Source of the DNA: Saccharum officinarum
Lineage: Eukaryota; Streptophyta; Magnoliopsida; Poales; Poaceae
Length of the DNA: 64,000 nucleotides
Assembly (NCBI GenBank): GCA_020631735.1
Contig: CM036168.1
Span: 96,266,932-96,330,931 of the forward strand
Direction: 5' to 3'
Position 1 is the first letter of the stretch, and each line of letters begins with the position of its first letter. Shown in pieces: positions 10,568 to 20,436 of this stretch. The translations under genes were made by a program, and so were the position numbers. The notes under the pieces are model-generated. The model did not search any database. It worked only from the letters and a program-made list of their open reading frames with translations, and was not told the origin of the DNA.

Positions 10568-11335
10568 TGGTTTAGCATGTTACTGTTCACATGAGTATTT
10601 AAAAACAAAACTGTGTTTTCAAATGAGCTTTTGAACTTAAAAGTGTGCCAGTGGTCATATCCCTTATGCCCGATAAGGACTCTAGGTGGCTTATTTAGGT
10701 ACTAACTTGGGGGTTTGCATCATATTTAAATTTCGTCGCTCATACGGCGTGCTATTGTATGAGTGCCATTCACTTGAGTGGTAATGTATGGATCAATTAC
10801 CTCTACGCCTTGGTAAGTGAGAGTTGTGAGTGCATGGTCGGATACACTGCCGATCTAGGGGAGTGCTTAAGTGATTCCGAAGTACTCACGTGCCATGCGC
10901 ATGTTTGTATGAGAGTATCATTGAGGGGGAATCCCGTCATGCCGTGACGATGCCGTCAATAGGACGATGATTCGGGTAGTGGTTACCGTTATACTCGTAT
11001 CTGGGGATGCGTGTAGAGCGAGTAACTTACTTTACTGCTTTCTTGCATATTTTCATACTGTGAGGTTTGGGCTGAAGTGATTTTTCTGCAGGTACATAAC
11101 AGCGCTTTCGAGTAGCACGTATTAGTTACGTTACAAGAGATCGTTGTATGCCACCGTCTATTCCGTTAGTAGTTATTGATTTTCTAAGTTTGTGAGGACG
11201 TACGGAACGTGCATGCATCATGTTATGCATTTCATTCATGGCATTGTTCCTCCCCTTATAAGTTGCTTATCTCATTTCGATAAAAATGCCAACTTAAAAA
11301 TTTGTTCTCACCCCTGTAATAAAATTTTGCTACAG
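10568..11335 (+). other. Leader of the nested chromovirus
   Basis: Between the primer site and the H3-mimic start. TTTTTCTGCAG|GTAC at 11081-11094 is conserved in the outer element and may be a splice site of either polarity. TTTTGCTACAG ends at 11335 directly before the ATG. The upstream in-frame extension (from 11192) is not conserved in the other copy except for its last four residues, so it is taken as leader or intron. Confidence 0.6.
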
Positions 11336-12388
11336 ATGGCCCGTACCAAGCAGACAGCCCGCAAGTCCACCGGCAGAGCTCCCCGTCATCAGCTTGCTCC
11401 GCGCACTCGCCAGCGCCACACTTTTCTTGGAGAGTTTGGGATGCCTACACTTTTGTGGAGAGTGCTCAGTTATGTAGGTTATCCTGATGGGATGGAGCCC
11501 CGCTACTTTTGGTCAAATGAGCGGATGGGCGAAGGACTTTTGGTGACTGTGGAAGCGGTAGTTCGTTCCCGAGGTGATGGTTCTGAGTGGACCGGTTGGC
11601 GTTTTGAGTCAACTGGCAGGACCCCTGAAGAAGCAGCTGAGAGGGCAGCCTTTGGGATCCTAAGGGATATCATGGATCGCTTTCCTCAGGAGTTGGCAGC
11701 AGCTATAGTTGGAGTCTTTCCGAGGGGCAACCCCTCCACTGACTCGTGGCAGCAGGCAAGGGGCAGATCTTTGGAGGTTAGCGCAGCAGAGGCACAAAAC
11801 AGTGACAACCCTGCTATGAGTGCCATGTTCGCAGTGATGAGGGCCTTCGATGGAGTGGAAGGTAGTCTGAGACGTGTTTCTGGTGCTCTTGGTCAGGCTC
11901 GTGATGACCGCCGTCAGCTTCAGAGAGATCACGACGCCGAGATTGAGAGGCTCACCGCTGAGATGGCCCAGTTGACTCGTCAGAGAGATCAGGCTACTCA
12001 GAGGACTGTGGTCTTTGAGGGAGATGTACGTGCCCTGAGAGAGCAGCTTGAGCGACTGACCACCGCCCACAGGAATGCTGAGAGCATGTTGGCTCATGTG
12101 CTCCATCAGAGGAATGAAGCCTGGTCCGCAGAGAATGTGTTGAGAGCTAGACAATTTGAGCTAGAGCAGCGGTTGGCCGATGCAGAGGAGTACAATGATA
12201 ACTTGCATGAAGAGGTCCATAGGCTGAACAATCAGCTTAACCCTTATGACCTCCCTGGCGCCGCCGAGATGGATTTGGATGTGGACGAAGATCCTGCAGA
12301 GCCCGTGGCGCCAGCTGAGGAGCACGACGACGCTGCAGTTGGCGGCAATGCCGACGTCTCTGACCTAGACAGCGACCACGATGAGTAG
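11336..12388 (+). CDS. Extra ORF of the nested chromovirus: histone H3 tail mimic, central domain, coiled coil, acidic tail (350 aa)
   Basis: Separate ORF upstream of gag. Start ATG at 11336, because H3 identity begins there, an acceptor-like TACAG abuts it, and the other copy starts at the same place. After Met1, residues 2-13 are ARTKQTARKSTG, identical to mature H3 residues 1-12, then RAPRHQLAPR, which lacks one Gly and has Arg and His at H3 K14 and K18. T3, K4, R8, K9, S10 and T11 of H3 are all kept. Residues about 50-112 form a compact domain (PRYFW, LLVTVEAVV, GWRFESTGRTPEEAAERAAF) with the order expected of a double-stranded RNA-binding fold; this is a weak structural guess. Residues about 165-302 are coiled coil ending EYNDNLHEEVHRLNNQLNP, and 311-350 are acidic. 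It might dimerise and present H3-like tails to chromatin writers or readers; that is inference. I know of no named family. Confidence 0.85.
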   Translation: MARTKQTARKSTGRAPRHQLAPRTRQRHTFLGEFGMPTLLWRVLSYVGYPDGMEPRYFWSNERMGEGLLVTVEAVVRSRGDGSEWTGWRFESTGRTPEEAAERAAFGILRDIMDRFPQELAAAIVGVFPRGNPSTDSWQQARGRSLEVSAAEAQNSDNPAMSAMFAVMRAFDGVEGSLRRVSGALGQARDDRRQLQRDHDAEIERLTAEMAQLTRQRDQATQRTVVFEGDVRALREQLERLTTAHRNAESMLAHVLHQRNEAWSAENVLRARQFELEQRLADAEEYNDNLHEEVHRLNNQLNPYDLPGAAEMDLDVDEDPAEPVAPAEEHDDAAVGGNADVSDLDSDHDE

Positions 12389-12755
12389 GCTAGTAGTTGT
12401 TGCGCTAGCTACTAGGTCCCGCTTGCATGATCTTTTGCGTTGTTGGCACTTGAGCATGTAATAATGAGTAGAAAGACTAGAGCTTGATGTAATGTTGGAA
12501 AGCTTGGATGTGTTTGTGACGATATCCGAACGTCAAAAGTCCAGTGTATGTATGCTGGCAACTTGGTTGTAATGGACGCGATGTGTGTGCTTTAAGTAAT
12601 ATAATTAGTGATGTTGTGTTAATTGGAATGACTTATTGTGCCCCTGTTTTATTGTATGAATTTGTTCTCTCCAGTGAATTCAGTTCGGCATAATTTTTCA
12701 TTCGGTTGCAATTTCTACAACATCACCTAATAATTACTTTTGCTGAAACATGCAG
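12389..12755 (+). other. Spacer between the H3-mimic ORF and gag-pol
   Basis: 367 bp without a supported ORF. It ends in ACATGCAG, an acceptor-like motif directly before the gag ATG at 12756. The outer element has TTTTGCAG|ATG at the same place, so gag-pol may be expressed from an alternatively spliced RNA. Confidence 0.5.
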
Positions 12756-15700
12756 ATGCCGAACACTCGCCGTACCGTGTATGGTGCCGCCGAGGCTGGT
12801 GGCAGTGCAGCTGCTAATGATGACCGTGATCCACCACCGCCTCCTCCACCCTACACGGCAGAACAGTTTTTCGCCCAATTCCTGGGAAGCCAACGCAATA
12901 TGGAAAGTATGCAACAGAATATGGAAGCTGCGCTGCGCAGTATCGCAGATAATACCCGTCGGGGGATAAACCAGGGTGGACACGAAGCAAACCAATACAG
13001 CAGTTTTAAGGACTTCATGGATACTCGTCCACCGATCTTCAAGGAAGCCGCAGAACCTTTAGATGCAGAAGAGTGGATTAATACGATGGAAGACAAGTTT
13101 CGTGTTCTGAGGATGACTGAAGTGTTGAAGACTGAGTACGCAGCTCATCAGCTCCAAGGTCCGGCAGGAATGTGGTGGAAGCATCACCGCACCACTTTTG
13201 CTCCCCACGCCCATATCACTTGGAGGGAGTTCACTGATGCTTTCCGTGGAACATACATTCCACCAGGTCTGACCGAGATGAAGCTTGGGGAATTTCTGGC
13301 GTTAAATCAAGGCACGAAGACTGTGACTCAATATCTGCATGCATTCAATAACCTGAGCCGTTATGCCCCGGATATGGTGAATACTGAAGCCAAGAAGATA
13401 GCTAGTTTCAAGAGAGGCCTGAGTCCCAAGATGATGAAACACGTGGGTACAAACATGAGAACTAATTTCAATGACTTCGTTAGTGATTGTCTGAAGCAAG
13501 AGAAGAACAACAATGTTTATGCCGCTTCCAAGATCCGTAAGAGAGCTTTTGAGTCGGGTTCATCTCAGTCCAGGGCCCCAGTGACCAATCGCCCGGCTTA
13601 TCGATCGCCCGTTCCCGGTGCAAGGTTTAGGCCACCGCAACGGAAGAATCAGAATGCTCAGCCACCCCAGAGAAACCAGAAGCCGTTCAAGATGGCATTA
13701 CCTCAAACAAAGACAGGACAAGGCAGTTCATCGGGAACCGTGGCTCAAGTGAAGGGACCGTGCTTCAACTGCAACCAACCTGGGCACTTTGCAAAGTATT
13801 GTCCCTATCCTAAGAAACAACAAACGCAGTATCAAGCCCGTGTGCACCACACCACTGTGGAGGATATCCCTGAAGGAGAACCGGTAACAGCTGGTATGTT
13901 TTCTATCAACAATCATCCTGCAGTAGTCTTGTTTGATTCCGGATCATCTCATTCCTTTGTAAGTCAAGCATTTGTTAAAAGGCATGAGCAAAAGATAGTT
14001 GAATTGGAATGTGCATATAAAATTAGTTCAGCTGGGGCTGATCTGTTGACTAATCAGATAGTTCAGGGAGTAACCCTAAACATAGCAAACCGGCAATATA
14101 CGCTTAATCTGATAGTCATGCCAGGGTTAGTTTTGGATGTGATCATGGGTATGAACTGGATGAATCGCATGAGAGTTGTAATTGATGTTGGAGGAAGGAG
14201 TATCTCTCTTAAGGAACCCAATGGGGAAGGCACCTTTCGAGTGGTCCTACCTAGGAGGGTAGACCTAGCTAGCACATCTTGTGCGGTCCAAACTACTCTG
14301 CTAGCCCAGATTCCAGTGGTCTGTGAGTTTCCAGATGTGTTTCTAGAGGAGTTACCTGGACTGCCGCCAGACCGAGATGTTGAGTTTGCCATTGAGTTAA
14401 TTCCAGGAACAGCACCGATCTCGAGAAGGCCTTATCGGATGCCTCCCAATGAGTTGGCAGAATTGAAGAAACAACTTCAGGACTTGCTAAAGAAAGGGTT
14501 GATTCGTCCCAGCTCGTCCGAATGGGGATGCCCCGCTCTGTTTGTGAAAAAGAAGAAGGATAACTCCTTACGCATGTGCGTGGACTATCGGCCATTGAAT
14601 GCAGTGACAATTAAAAACAAGTATCCTCTTCCTCGGATTGATATCTTGTTTGACCAATTGTCTAAAGCCAAAGTGTTCTCTAAGATAGATTTGAGATCAG
14701 GGTACCATCAGATAAAGATTAGGCCGCAAGATGTGCCTAAGACTGCATTCTCGACCAGGTATGGTTTGTACGAGTATCTCGTCATGTCTTTCGGACTGAC
14801 AAATGCTCCTGCATACTTCATGTACCTGATGAATTCGGTTTTCATGCCCGAATTGGACAAGTTTGTGATAGTGTTCATTGATGACATACTAATATACTCA
14901 GAAAATGAAGAAGAACACGCAGAACACCTCAGGATAGTCTTGACTAGACTCAGAGAACACCAACTGTATGCTAAGTTCAGCAAGTGTGAGTTCTGGCTCA
15001 GGACAGTTCCTTTTCTCGGCCATGTGTTGTCTGAAAATGGTATTTCTGTAGACCCTAGTAAAGTACAAGAGGTTATGGACTGGAAGTCACCAACTTCAGT
15101 TCACGAAGTTCGCAGTTTCCTTGGTTTAGCCGGTTACTACCGTCGCTTCATACCAGAATTCTCGAAGATTGCCAAACCAATGACCAGTCTGTTACAGAAG
15201 GATCACAAGTTTGTATGGACGGAGGAGTGCGAAGCAGCTTTCTGTACTTTGCGGAAGTTGTTGACCACTGCTCCCGTTCTGGCCCAACCAGACATAGAAA
15301 AGCCGTTTGATGTATTCTGTGACGCATCCAAAAATGGGTTAGGATGTGTGCTGATGCAAAATGGAAGAGTCATTGCTTACGCATCACGACAGCTGAGGAA
15401 GCATGAAGTTAACTATCCTACCCATGATTTAGAGCTTGCAGCAGTGGTGCATGCTCTAAAGATTTGGAGGCACTACCTGTTGGGTAATGTGTGTAATATC
15501 TTCACGGATCATAAGAGTCTCAAATACATCTTTACCCAATCCGAGTTGAACATGCGACAGAGGAGATGGTTAGAGTTGATAAAGGACTACAATCTGAACG
15601 TGCACTATCACCCTGGAAAGGCTAATGTAGTAGCAGATGCACTGAGCAGAAAATCTCATGCAATTGATGTGCAACCGTTGTTTGAAGAAGGGTTCAATTT

Positions 15701-17207
15701 GTTACATCCAGCTGTGTTGCATAATATTCAGATCAGCTGCACTCTGGAGAGCCAGATCATGGAGGGTCAGAAAACAGATAAGGGAATCTTTTACATCAAA
15801 GAAAAGATGAAGAGAGAACCCACCAAACACTTTCGATTGGATGAACAAGGAGTGTTATGGTTTAAGGATCGACTGGTAGTACCTAAGGATAGAGAGCTCA
15901 AAAACAAGTTGATGGATGAGGCCCATCGTTCTAAGCTATCTATTCACCCCGGAAGTAGCAAGATGTACCAAGATTTACGACCCCGTTATTGGTGGACTAA
16001 GATGAAAAAGGAGATTGCAGCATACGTTGCTCGATGCGACATGTGTTGTAGAGTTAAAGCTCTTCACATGAGACCTGCAGGACTTCTACAACCTTTGTCG
16101 GTACCTAATTGGAAGTGGGATGATATAAGTATGGACTTTATTACTGGTCTCCCCACCACACAGAAAGGCCATGATTCCATTTGGGTAATAGTCGATCGCC
16201 TTACCAAGTCAGCTCACTTTCTGCCAGTCAAAACAAGTTTCCGACCACCTCAATATGCAGAAAAGTATATTGCTGAGATTGTCCGATTGCATGGAATACC
16301 AAAAACAATAGTGTCTGATCGTGGTTCACAGTTTACCGCTCACTTTTGGGAACATCTTCATCAAGGTTTGGGCACTAGTTTGATTCGTAGCACGGCTTAC
16401 CACCCACAGACTGATGGGCAGACAGAAAGAGTTAATGCAGTACTAGAAGATATGCTTAGAGCTTGTGTGTTATCATCCAGAGGTTCATGGGAATCCTGGT
16501 TACCGTTGGCAGAGTTTGCTTATAATAACAGTTACCAAGAGAGTATCAAGATGGCACCATTTGAAGCTTTGTATGGCCGGAAGTGCAGAACACCGTTAAA
16601 TTGGGTAGAGCCCGGAGAAAGAAGGTTTTACGGAATTGATTTTGTAGATGAGGCAGAGAAGAAGGTCCGTGTTATTCAACAAAACATGCAAGCAGCGCAG
16701 TCTCGTCAGAAGAGTTATGCGGATAAGAGAAGAAGACCATTGGAATTCCAAGTAGGTGACTATGTCTATTTAAAGGTTACCCCAATGAAGAAGAAACGGT
16801 TTGGAATCAAGAAGAAACTGTCTGCTAGATATATAGGGCCATACCAGATTTTGGAGAAAAAGGGCCCCGTAGCATATAAGTTACAGCTACCAGAAGAGAT
16901 GAGTTCGATCTTTCCCGTCTTCCACGTATCCCAATTGAAGAAGTGTCTACGTGTTCCAGAGGAGAGAATACAACCTCAGGGTATTCGGATCAAGGCAGAT
17001 TTGGAATATCGCGAGCAACCAGTCCGAGTCCTGGATACCAAGGACCGAGTCACTCGGAACAAAGTGGTCACAACCTACAAGGTTCAATGGAGTCACCATG
17101 ACGAGAGCGATGCTTCTTGGGAAACGGGAGAATACCTTCAAACTGCTTATAAAGATTTTTACGATAAATGGTTCGTAACTCAAAATCTCGGGACGAGATT
17201 CTTATAA
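12756..17207 (+). CDS. Gag-Pol polyprotein with integrase chromodomain (1,483 aa)
   Basis: Single intact frame. Gag domain at residues about 95-235, then zinc knuckle [14 protein letters not shown] (C336, C339, H344, C349). Aspartic protease [10 protein letters not shown] with D394. Reverse transcriptase with catalytic FIDDILIYS (D709, D710). RNase H with D856 in [10 protein letters not shown]. Integrase with an HHCC zinc finger near 1058-1100 and a DD35E core D1127, D1188, E1224. A chromodomain at about 1421-1472 ([28 protein letters not shown]). The chromodomain keeps the Trp of YKVQW but I see no first cage aromatic, as in the group II chromodomains of plant chromoviruses. ATG at 12750 is also in frame; 12756 was chosen because it follows CAG and matches the other element. 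The enzymes copy the RNA and integrate the cDNA. No stop or frameshift is seen. Confidence 0.97.
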   Translation: MPNTRRTVYGAAEAGGSAAANDDRDPPPPPPPYTAEQFFAQFLGSQRNMESMQQNMEAALRSIADNTRRGINQGGHEANQYSSFKDFMDTRPPIFKEAAEPLDAEEWINTMEDKFRVLRMTEVLKTEYAAHQLQGPAGMWWKHHRTTFAPHAHITWREFTDAFRGTYIPPGLTEMKLGEFLALNQGTKTVTQYLHAFNNLSRYAPDMVNTEAKKIASFKRGLSPKMMKHVGTNMRTNFNDFVSDCLKQEKNNNVYAASKIRKRAFESGSSQSRAPVTNRPAYRSPVPGARFRPPQRKNQNAQPPQRNQKPFKMALPQTKTGQGSSSGTVAQVKGPCFNCNQPGHFAKYCPYPKKQQTQYQARVHHTTVEDIPEGEPVTAGMFSINNHPAVVLFDSGSSHSFVSQAFVKRHEQKIVELECAYKISSAGADLLTNQIVQGVTLNIANRQYTLNLIVMPGLVLDVIMGMNWMNRMRVVIDVGGRSISLKEPNGEGTFRVVLPRRVDLASTSCAVQTTLLAQIPVVCEFPDVFLEELPGLPPDRDVEFAIELIPGTAPISRRPYRMPPNELAELKKQLQDLLKKGLIRPSSSEWGCPALFVKKKKDNSLRMCVDYRPLNAVTIKNKYPLPRIDILFDQLSKAKVFSKIDLRSGYHQIKIRPQDVPKTAFSTRYGLYEYLVMSFGLTNAPAYFMYLMNSVFMPELDKFVIVFIDDILIYSENEEEHAEHLRIVLTRLREHQLYAKFSKCEFWLRTVPFLGHVLSENGISVDPSKVQEVMDWKSPTSVHEVRSFLGLAGYYRRFIPEFSKIAKPMTSLLQKDHKFVWTEECEAAFCTLRKLLTTAPVLAQPDIEKPFDVFCDASKNGLGCVLMQNGRVIAYASRQLRKHEVNYPTHDLELAAVVHALKIWRHYLLGNVCNIFTDHKSLKYIFTQSELNMRQRRWLELIKDYNLNVHYHPGKANVVADALSRKSHAIDVQPLFEEGFNLLHPAVLHNIQISCTLESQIMEGQKTDKGIFYIKEKMKREPTKHFRLDEQGVLWFKDRLVVPKDRELKNKLMDEAHRSKLSIHPGSSKMYQDLRPRYWWTKMKKEIAAYVARCDMCCRVKALHMRPAGLLQPLSVPNWKWDDISMDFITGLPTTQKGHDSIWVIVDRLTKSAHFLPVKTSFRPPQYAEKYIAEIVRLHGIPKTIVSDRGSQFTAHFWEHLHQGLGTSLIRSTAYHPQTDGQTERVNAVLEDMLRACVLSSRGSWESWLPLAEFAYNNSYQESIKMAPFEALYGRKCRTPLNWVEPGERRFYGIDFVDEAEKKVRVIQQNMQAAQSRQKSYADKRRRPLEFQVGDYVYLKVTPMKKKRFGIKKKLSARYIGPYQILEKKGPVAYKLQLPEEMSSIFPVFHVSQLKKCLRVPEERIQPQGIRIKADLEYREQPVRVLDTKDRVTRNKVVTTYKVQWSHHDESDASWETGEYLQTAYKDFYDKWFVTQNLGTRFL

Positions 17208-17216
17208 GGGGGAGGG
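17206..17216 (+). promoter_or_regulatory. Polypurine tract
   Basis: AAGGGGGAGGG, overlapping the gag-pol stop codon and one base before the 3' LTR. It would prime plus-strand DNA synthesis. Confidence 0.9.
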
Positions 17217-17217
17217 C

Positions 17218-20200
17218 TGTAACACCCCTGGGTGTTAAGCATGCATCATCATTTCAAAGCATAAGCATTCAACATCATTGCATGTTTAACATTTTGTGAT
17301 TTGTAGCCCTTTTCAAATATAACTTGAAAAGCAATAAAATGGAAACCCTAAATTTAAAATGAATGTTAAAAAGTTGGTGTACTTTTTAGAAGTAGCAATT
17401 TTAAATAATTTAGAATAAACCAACTTGATTATTGGAGCAAAAATTTGGATTCAAATTCTCCTCAAATTCTGTTTTAAAAATTTTTCTAAATAAATGAGTT
17501 TGATTTTTAAATTAGCTTTAAATCTCAAATTTAAAATCTATTGGGAATTTGGAAAAATGTTCCATATGAAAGTTGTAGAGAATAAAATTTTGAACAACTT
17601 TTGTTTTGGGACAAATTTCTGAAAACCTCGTTTTCATCCTCAAATTTGAATTTCAAACAGAAAAGTAAAATCTGGAAAATATTTGGAAAAAGAAAAATCG
17701 AAATTTCGTTACTGGGCTTCGGCCTCACTTCTCGGCCCACGGCCAAAGCCGGCCCGTTCCTTATTTCCGAATTCTATTTTTGAATTTCTATTTATATTTA
17801 AGAAAAGAAAGTGTTCTAGAAAATGTTGTGCATAATTTATAGCTCCAAAAATCAGGAAATAAATTTTAAAATGTTCCTTGTGAATAGATCTACAGTTTAA
17901 AAATATCCCATGTTATTTTTGTGACACTTTATTGTACATTTCTATTTAATTGTTATATATACTGTTATCTTAGAAAAATTGTAGTAAATAAACTAATAAA
18001 GAGAAAAATGTGATTCTTGTTGAATTAATCTTCTTTAGTGATATACTTTCTAGGAAAAATGCTAGTGAAGCATGTTCTGTGGGAAATTTTTGAAGTGTAG
18101 TTCAAATGCCTTTATTTGTTAATATTTGTTATTTTTAGTAGAAAGCAATATTTGTATATAACATGCTTATGAAAATTTTTGTAGCATATTAGTTTACTGT
18201 TGGAAACCTAGGAAAAATGGGGAATCTGTTGTTTGATACTTTTCCTAGTATAAAACAATTTCATGCTCACATTTAAGCCTTAACTTGTTTATTATGTATA
18301 AGTAGTTTTACAGTTCCATTTACCTTGAAAATTTAGTGATAGCTTAGTTAGGGTAAGAATACTCTACTGTAATTTTTGTAGATTTTTATCTACACCAGAG
18401 ATAGGTGTTGCAGTACAACCCTAGTTAAATAAGGAATAAATGATTATTCTTTATGAGAAATTAAGAAGAATAAAATATGTTTGGTGTATCTTTGAAGCAT
18501 CACTAGGTCTTGCTGATGTTGTGAGTGAGTTAGGGTGGTAAGGTTTGGTTAATTAAGGTTACTTGCTTGTGTCAGGTGTACGATAATTAGTATAATCAAA
18601 TTTAGTAAACCTTGGGATACATGTTCTTGGATGACATGGACTACCTTGTAGAAGATGAAGTTTTGCACTAACTGCTCATTCCATGTGCTCGTCTGCATCT
18701 CATGTCACTTCATCATTCCATCATATTCCGATGCATCATTCACATGCCCGTATGCACTTGCATCATACAGGATCGCAGGAGGACTCGCAGGCAGCAGTAC
18801 CGGAGGAGCAGGCTTGGACGGACCAGCAGGAGCCCCAGGCACAGGAGGTGCCCGAGGAGGAAGAGCCAAGCGAGGAGCTGCCAGAGTGCGTCGACCACCA
18901 TCCTAGCTCGTTCGAAAGAGGCAAGCCCCGGAGCATTATAAGTCTCCTATTTTATAAAAGCTATTCTTACTTACCTGATTTATAGTTATATATTGTTGCA
19001 TTAAAGTTATAGGAGTTGAGTGAAACCGTTGTTGCATTACTATCCTTGTCCACCAGAATAATGTAATGTTACCTTATTAGGTCAGGATCGAGTAAATCGC
19101 TTAGCCATGCTTAGATCGGTAGAAGCCGGGTGATTTCCTGTCACCTGCGAGTTATAGGTGAATACCTGGCTATGGTTAGCAGTATTTGTGAATCTTGATA
19201 AGTAACCAAGTGTTGGTGAATAATTGGAGACCGGACGGAAAAGTTGGAGGCAACCAGACAGGGTTCTGGGGTGCTGTTAGTTTTCTGTCTGTGTCGATTA
19301 AGGACCGATCGTTGCTCGTCCCTCTTGTCATGTTGAACGCATGCCTCACATTTAGCTGGCCGAATAAAGTACCTTTCGACCGCGAAGCTAGCGACACTTT
19401 TCGAGCCGGGATAAACTCGGGTTGGCAGACTGGTGTTGAAGGGAGTGTACGGGGACGCGAAGAGTAAGCCCAAGGTGCGTCCTGGCAGTCGGGCGGTCCC
19501 TGGGTAGTGCGATCCATGATTGTTATCCCGCGGCTTCTTGGAAAGTGTCATTGGTGATCTACGCAACCCTGACGGGGGAAGCATGGTTTGTGTGAGAAAT
19601 AAATCTCCAGCTGGATAGGAATTCGATTCGAATCGCCGTCGCTCCCGGTTAGTGAGCACTTGACTCGAGCTACGGCATCGTAGTGTTAACGATGGAACAC
19701 TGATGGTTATGTGGATATGGTTGAATATGCTAAACATGAGATAGTAACCTTTGATGCTAATGGTTAATCAAGTGATTGTTTTAGTAATAGGTGCTTACCT
19801 AGCATGAATAGGTTATCATAAAATGATGCTAAAAGTACTTATTATTAGTTATTCCTAATAACTTATGCCTTTCGCAAATGAGTCAAGCCAGTACACTATA
19901 TAAAGCCTTGCATGCTCCTTGGTGTCATGTTGTTTCTGGTTTTTGACGGGTAAGTCTAGCTGAGTACATTCTCGTACTCAGGGCGTTGTTCCCATTATTG
20001 TTGCAGATGGTCAGATGTACTACGGGTACTGCTCCAACTGTCTGTATCCGGCGATGGGTGACAACTAGGACCTTGGGCAGAGGTCGTTCCGTTTGTCTTA
20101 TCTACTGCTTTTGTGGACCATGACTATCTACTGGCACTGTAATTGAACTAAGGGTGTGTGCGTAAAACTATTTGCTTCCGCTACTTTATGTTGAACTATG

Positions 20201-20431
20201 TTGTAATAACTTTTATTTCTGAACTCCGATGTATTTTACCTTATGGTCGACTTTATGTATCGTGTGAACTGTGGCTGCTAAATCAGTACGATCTTGGTTG
20301 TATGTTGGTTGGTTTGAAATCCTTCGTGATTTCACGGAATCTCGAGTTATACGGGTTTAAGTTTGTTAAATTAACCGCCTCGGTGGGAGATTGGCTTACT
20401 TAATCTCGTATAATTACGTTAATCCGTTACA
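17218..20431 (+). repeat. 3' LTR of the nested chromovirus (3,214 bp)
   Basis: Same length and termini as 7339-10552, offset 9,879 bp, with six single-base transitions and no indels by eye. Preceded by the polypurine tract and followed by AGACC. It carries the same landmarks as the 5' LTR, including the acidic ORF at 18683-18985 and the hairpin at 19960-19981. Confidence 0.97.
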
Positions 20432-20436
20432 AGACC
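20432..20436 (+). repeat. Target-site duplication AGACC (right)
   Basis: Pairs with 7334-7338. Outer LTR sequence resumes directly after it. Confidence 0.95.

Larger units (their letters stand above)
7339..20431 (+). mobile_element. Complete young Tekay/Del-like chromovirus nested in the outer LTR (13,093 bp)
   Basis: Full-length Ty3/gypsy LTR retrotransposon. Both LTRs are 3,214 bp, start TGTAACACC and end TTACA, and are flanked by the 5-bp duplication AGACC (7334-7338 and 20432-20436). Internal order: primer-binding site (10555), leader, H3-mimic ORF (11336-12388), gag-pol with chromodomain (12756-17207), polypurine tract (17206-17216). By eye the LTRs differ at six positions, all transitions: 7806, 8053, 8517, 9219, 9226 and 10542 of the left copy. 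That is about 0.19 percent. At the usual grass LTR rate of 1.3e-8 per site per year this would be roughly 70,000 years. All parts needed for autonomy look intact. The Tekay/Del assignment rests on the chromodomain, the tRNA-Met primer site and LTR size, and is inference. Confidence 0.97.

Noticed and set aside
11192..11335. N-terminal extension of the H3-mimic ORF
   Set aside because: It is not conserved in the other copy apart from the last four residues, which are encoded by the acceptor-like motif; the H3 match begins at 11336.
13063..14983. Several 60-110-aa ORFs on the minus strand across gag-pol
   Set aside because: They are shadows of the 1,483-codon gag-pol frame with no similarity of their own.
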